From: Candidatus Profundicultor aquiphilus
GTDB taxonomy: Bacteria > Atribacterota > Atribacteria > Atribacterales > Caldatribacteriaceae
Assembly (NCBI GenBank): GCA_013314795.1
Contig: JABUEZ010000091.1
Coordinates: 1-7,868, forward strand
Reading direction: 5' to 3'
Length of the DNA: 7,868 nucleotides
Of this stretch, positions 6,048 through 7,868 are shown in pieces (the first letter of the stretch is position 1; each line of letters begins with the position of its first letter). The notes below the pieces were generated by a model. The model searched no databases. It had not been told where the DNA came from and saw nothing but the letters and a program-made list of their open reading frames with translations. The position numbers were made by a program, and so were the translations under genes.

Positions 6048-7217
6048 CTATCGACGGACGTATGCGCTTTTGAGAAGCTGGAGTACGTCCTCTGGGGTTG
6101 GTACCCGCGGATTAACCGTGTAATCGGGGAGTTTAAAGGTGTATTCGGCGATTTCCTGAATGTCCTCTTGGGGAATTTTTAGACTCTGGAGATCGCACCA
6201 CATGCCGATATTTTTGAGAAAATCAACCATGATTGGCTCGAGTTGTTTGGCGGCGATTTCGTCATTTTCATGGGCCAATTCCGGGTGGAAGATTCTGGCT
6301 ACCGTAGCAAATTTTGGAATGGCGCTGGGTAGCGTGTAACGCAAAAATTCCGGATATATAACGGCCAGGGCCTCGCCGTGCATCACCCAGGGTGCTTTTC
6401 CGCCTATGGACATACCAATACCGTGAGGAAGTGTAGTGCCGCAATTAGCGATAGAGAGACCGGCAAGGGTATCGGCCCAGGCCATGTTGGTTCGTGCTTC
6501 CTGGTTGGAAAGATTTTGGAGAAGCGATGGTAGAGTTGTGGCAATGATGCGCATACTCTCGATGGCCAGAAGGTCGGTGTAGGGATTGGCGTTGATATGG
6601 ATGTAGCTTTCAAAAGCGTGCGCAAAGGCGTCGAAACCGGTAGAAGCAGTGATGTGTGCGGGGACCGTCATCATAAGCTTTGGGTCCACGATAGCTTCTT
6701 TGGGGAAGAGCTTTGGGTCGACTATTGCCGATTTAAAGCGTTCTTTGGGATTGGTCAACACGGACACAGCGGTTACCTGAGACCCTGTGCCGGAGGTGGT
6801 GGTGATGGCAATAACGGGAAGCACTTCTTTTTCGATTTTGTGTTCCCCAAACAGGCGATATCCCCATGCTGTCCCGGGGTGTGTGGCTTCCAGGGCAATC
6901 GCTTTTGCCGTGTCGATACTGGATCCACCACCCAATCCTATGACCACTTGAGCTTTAAATTCCTTGGCGATTTGAGCGCCTTGAGAAATACTTTCGGTGG
7001 TGGGATTTGGGACAACCTGATCGAAATGTTGCACTGTCACCCCATAGTTTTTAAGGATTTGCTTTGTTTCGTTGAAGACTTCCTCCATGGCGGGAAAGGG
7101 TGGTACGGTGACCAGGAGTGCCCGGGTACCGTACCGAGCTGTAATTGGTCCAACTTCCTTTAATTTTCCCCAACCAAAGTGAATACGAGTTGGTTGATAG
7201 TAGGTAAAGTTATTCAT
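6048..7217 (-). CDS. Iron-containing alcohol dehydrogenase (1,3-propanediol/lactaldehyde-type family)
   Basis: This 389-residue cytoplasmic NAD(P)-dependent oxidoreductase belongs to the group III iron-dependent alcohol dehydrogenases. It is in a different subfamily from the convergent neighbour. Visible features are GLGGGSSIDTAK (94-105) for nucleotide binding, TTSGTGSQVT (140-149), and metal ligands D196 and H200 (GFDAFAH), H265 (LPHGIG) and H280 (MHGEA). E. coli FucO uses D196, H200, H263 and H277. The second histidine of the usual HxxxH segment (FucO H267) is M269 here. The ATG at 7217-7215 is chosen over the in-frame ATG at 7250, because AGGAGG (7233-7228) lies 10 nt upstream and the protein then begins in family style (NNFTYYQPTRIHFG). 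It lies 23 nt downstream of the LacI-type regulator, probably on one transcript. Substrate is unknown; a short aldehyde, diol or hydroxyaldehyde is plausible. Confidence 0.92.
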   Translation of the reverse strand: MNNFTYYQPTRIHFGWGKLKEVGPITARYGTRALLVTVPPFPAMEEVFNETKQILKNYGVTVQHFDQVVPNPTTESISQGAQIAKEFKAQVVIGLGGGSSIDTAKAIALEATHPGTAWGYRLFGEHKIEKEVLPVIAITTTSGTGSQVTAVSVLTNPKERFKSAIVDPKLFPKEAIVDPKLMMTVPAHITASTGFDAFAHAFESYIHINANPYTDLLAIESMRIIATTLPSLLQNLSNQEARTNMAWADTLAGLSIANCGTTLPHGIGMSIGGKAPWVMHGEALAVIYPEFLRYTLPSAIPKFATVARIFHPELAHENDEIAAKQLEPIMVDFLKNIGMWCDLQSLKIPQEDIQEIAEYTFKLPDYTVNPRVPTPEDVLQLLKSAYVRR

Positions 7218-7227
7218 GGTGGTTTTT

Positions 7228-7233
7228 CCTCCT
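7228..7233 (-). promoter_or_regulatory. Ribosome binding site deciding the start of the - strand dehydrogenase
   Basis: AGGAGG on the - strand lies 10 nt before the ATG at 7217 and downstream of the alternative ATG at 7250, which overlaps the regulator's last codons. This favours the shorter protein. Confidence 0.7.
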
Positions 7234-7240
7234 ACTCTTT

Positions 7241-7868
7241 TTACATGCATTCGCCGGCGGAACAGCGAATTCGTAACGAAGTTGGCAAAGTAATCCTTTT
7301 GGGCGTTTTCCGCTTGGTCCGAAAACGCTCTACGAGGAGTTCTGCCCCCACTTTTCCGATGTCAAAAGCAGGTTGAAATACCGTGGTGAGCGGGGGAGAA
7401 AAATGAGCAAACCAGGGAAGGTCGTCAAAGAGGACAAAACCAATGTCCTGGGGGATTTTCAAACCAAGTTCGTGGAGGGTTTCGAACGCTCCGATTCCCA
7501 TACTGTAGTTACAGGCAAAGATGACCGATGGTGGTGAAGGGTGAGAAATAAAATACTTGGTTGCTTCGACTCCACTATTTTTTAAGAAATCCCCTTCGAA
7601 AATATCAACGTGGTCTTGAGTAAGCCCTGCTTCTTTAATGGCCTCAAGGGCTCCTTCAAGGCGTTCTTTTCCGGTGGAAGCGTTTTGGGGTCCAGCGATG
7701 ATACCGATTTTTTTATGACCAAGCTTGAGAAGATGCCGGACCAGCTCTTTCGCACCCTGTTTGTTGGTGACGTCGACAAAGTCTATCACTCCTTCGCCGG
7801 TCACCTGTTTATCTAAGACCACAAGAGGAATGCCAAAATTGAGAAAAAGGGTCAGGTCGACATCTCCA
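7241..7868 (-). CDS. LacI/GalR-family transcriptional regulator (5' partial)
   Basis: This is the C-terminal ligand-binding part, about 209 residues, of a LacI-type regulator. The frame stays open to the right edge (GDVDLTLFLNFGIPLVVLDK precedes an internal GTG at 7822), so the start and the helix-turn-helix DNA-binding domain lie outside. The family is about 335 residues. Periplasmic-binding-protein-like landmarks are present: FGIPLVVLDK, then a LLKLGHKKIGIIAGP block, ERLEGALEAIKEAGL, IFACNYSMGIGAFETLHELGLKIP, and the FDDLPWFAHFSPPLTTVFQP segment, which holds family-typical effector-pocket and dimer residues. The C-terminus ends LPTSLRIRCSAGECM. The gene is co-directional with, and 23 nt upstream of, the iron alcohol dehydrogenase, so it probably controls that operon and itself. 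The effector is unknown, probably a sugar or related metabolite. Confidence 0.93.
   Translation of the reverse strand, partial: GDVDLTLFLNFGIPLVVLDKQVTGEGVIDFVDVTNKQGAKELVRHLLKLGHKKIGIIAGPQNASTGKERLEGALEAIKEAGLTQDHVDIFEGDFLKNSGVEATKYFISHPSPPSVIFACNYSMGIGAFETLHELGLKIPQDIGFVLFDDLPWFAHFSPPLTTVFQPAFDIGKVGAELLVERFRTKRKTPKRITLPTSLRIRCSAGECM

Noticed and set aside
6597..7163. A 188-codon open frame on the + strand inside the second alcohol dehydrogenase
   Set aside because: It is antisense to a well-supported enzyme and its translation is rich in Cys, Gly and His with no domain pattern.

Overview
The window is a dense bacterial carbohydrate-catabolism locus with no RNA gene, mobile element or CRISPR array visible. 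Genes are tightly packed, most have strong AGGAGG-type ribosome sites, and composition is near 50% GC. A CUT1-type ABC importer next to iron-dependent alcohol dehydrogenases and a LacI-type regulator suggests a fermentative, probably anaerobic bacterium. Atribacterota, Thermotogota or a clostridial relative are possible, but no gene here settles the phylum.

The left part (1-4672, + strand) is one operon that enters from beyond the left edge. It holds the end of an inner-membrane sugar permease (MalF/UgpA type), a complete second permease (MalG/UgpE type), a 67-residue two-helix membrane protein, two different MalK/UgpC-type ATPases in tandem, and a ketose 3-epimerase-family enzyme. Gaps are -1 to 15 nt throughout. 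A 14-bp hairpin followed by a short T run (4703-4750) ends this unit. No substrate-binding protein is present; it is presumably upstream, outside the window.

Next comes a separately expressed YqhD/BdhA-type iron-containing alcohol dehydrogenase (4824-5987, +). It meets a second, distantly related iron-containing alcohol dehydrogenase head-on (6048-7217, -). A perfect 17-bp hairpin lies between their stop codons. The second dehydrogenase is preceded, 23 nt upstream on the same strand, by a LacI/GalR-family regulator whose N-terminus runs off the right edge.

Inferred joint role: the importer brings in a monosaccharide or polyol, the epimerase converts a ketose at C3, and the dehydrogenases handle carbonyl/alcohol steps or dispose of reducing equivalents, probably under the LacI-type regulator. 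The substrate cannot be read from the sequence.

The most interesting feature is the ATPase pair. One has an altered signature motif (LTSGQ) and the other has proline in place of the switch histidine. Both changes fall in the same composite ATP site of the predicted heterodimer, leaving one near-canonical site and one degenerate site. This resembles the paired ATPases of glycerol-type ABC importers, which as I recall also come with a small membrane protein. I see no wholly unknown system here.
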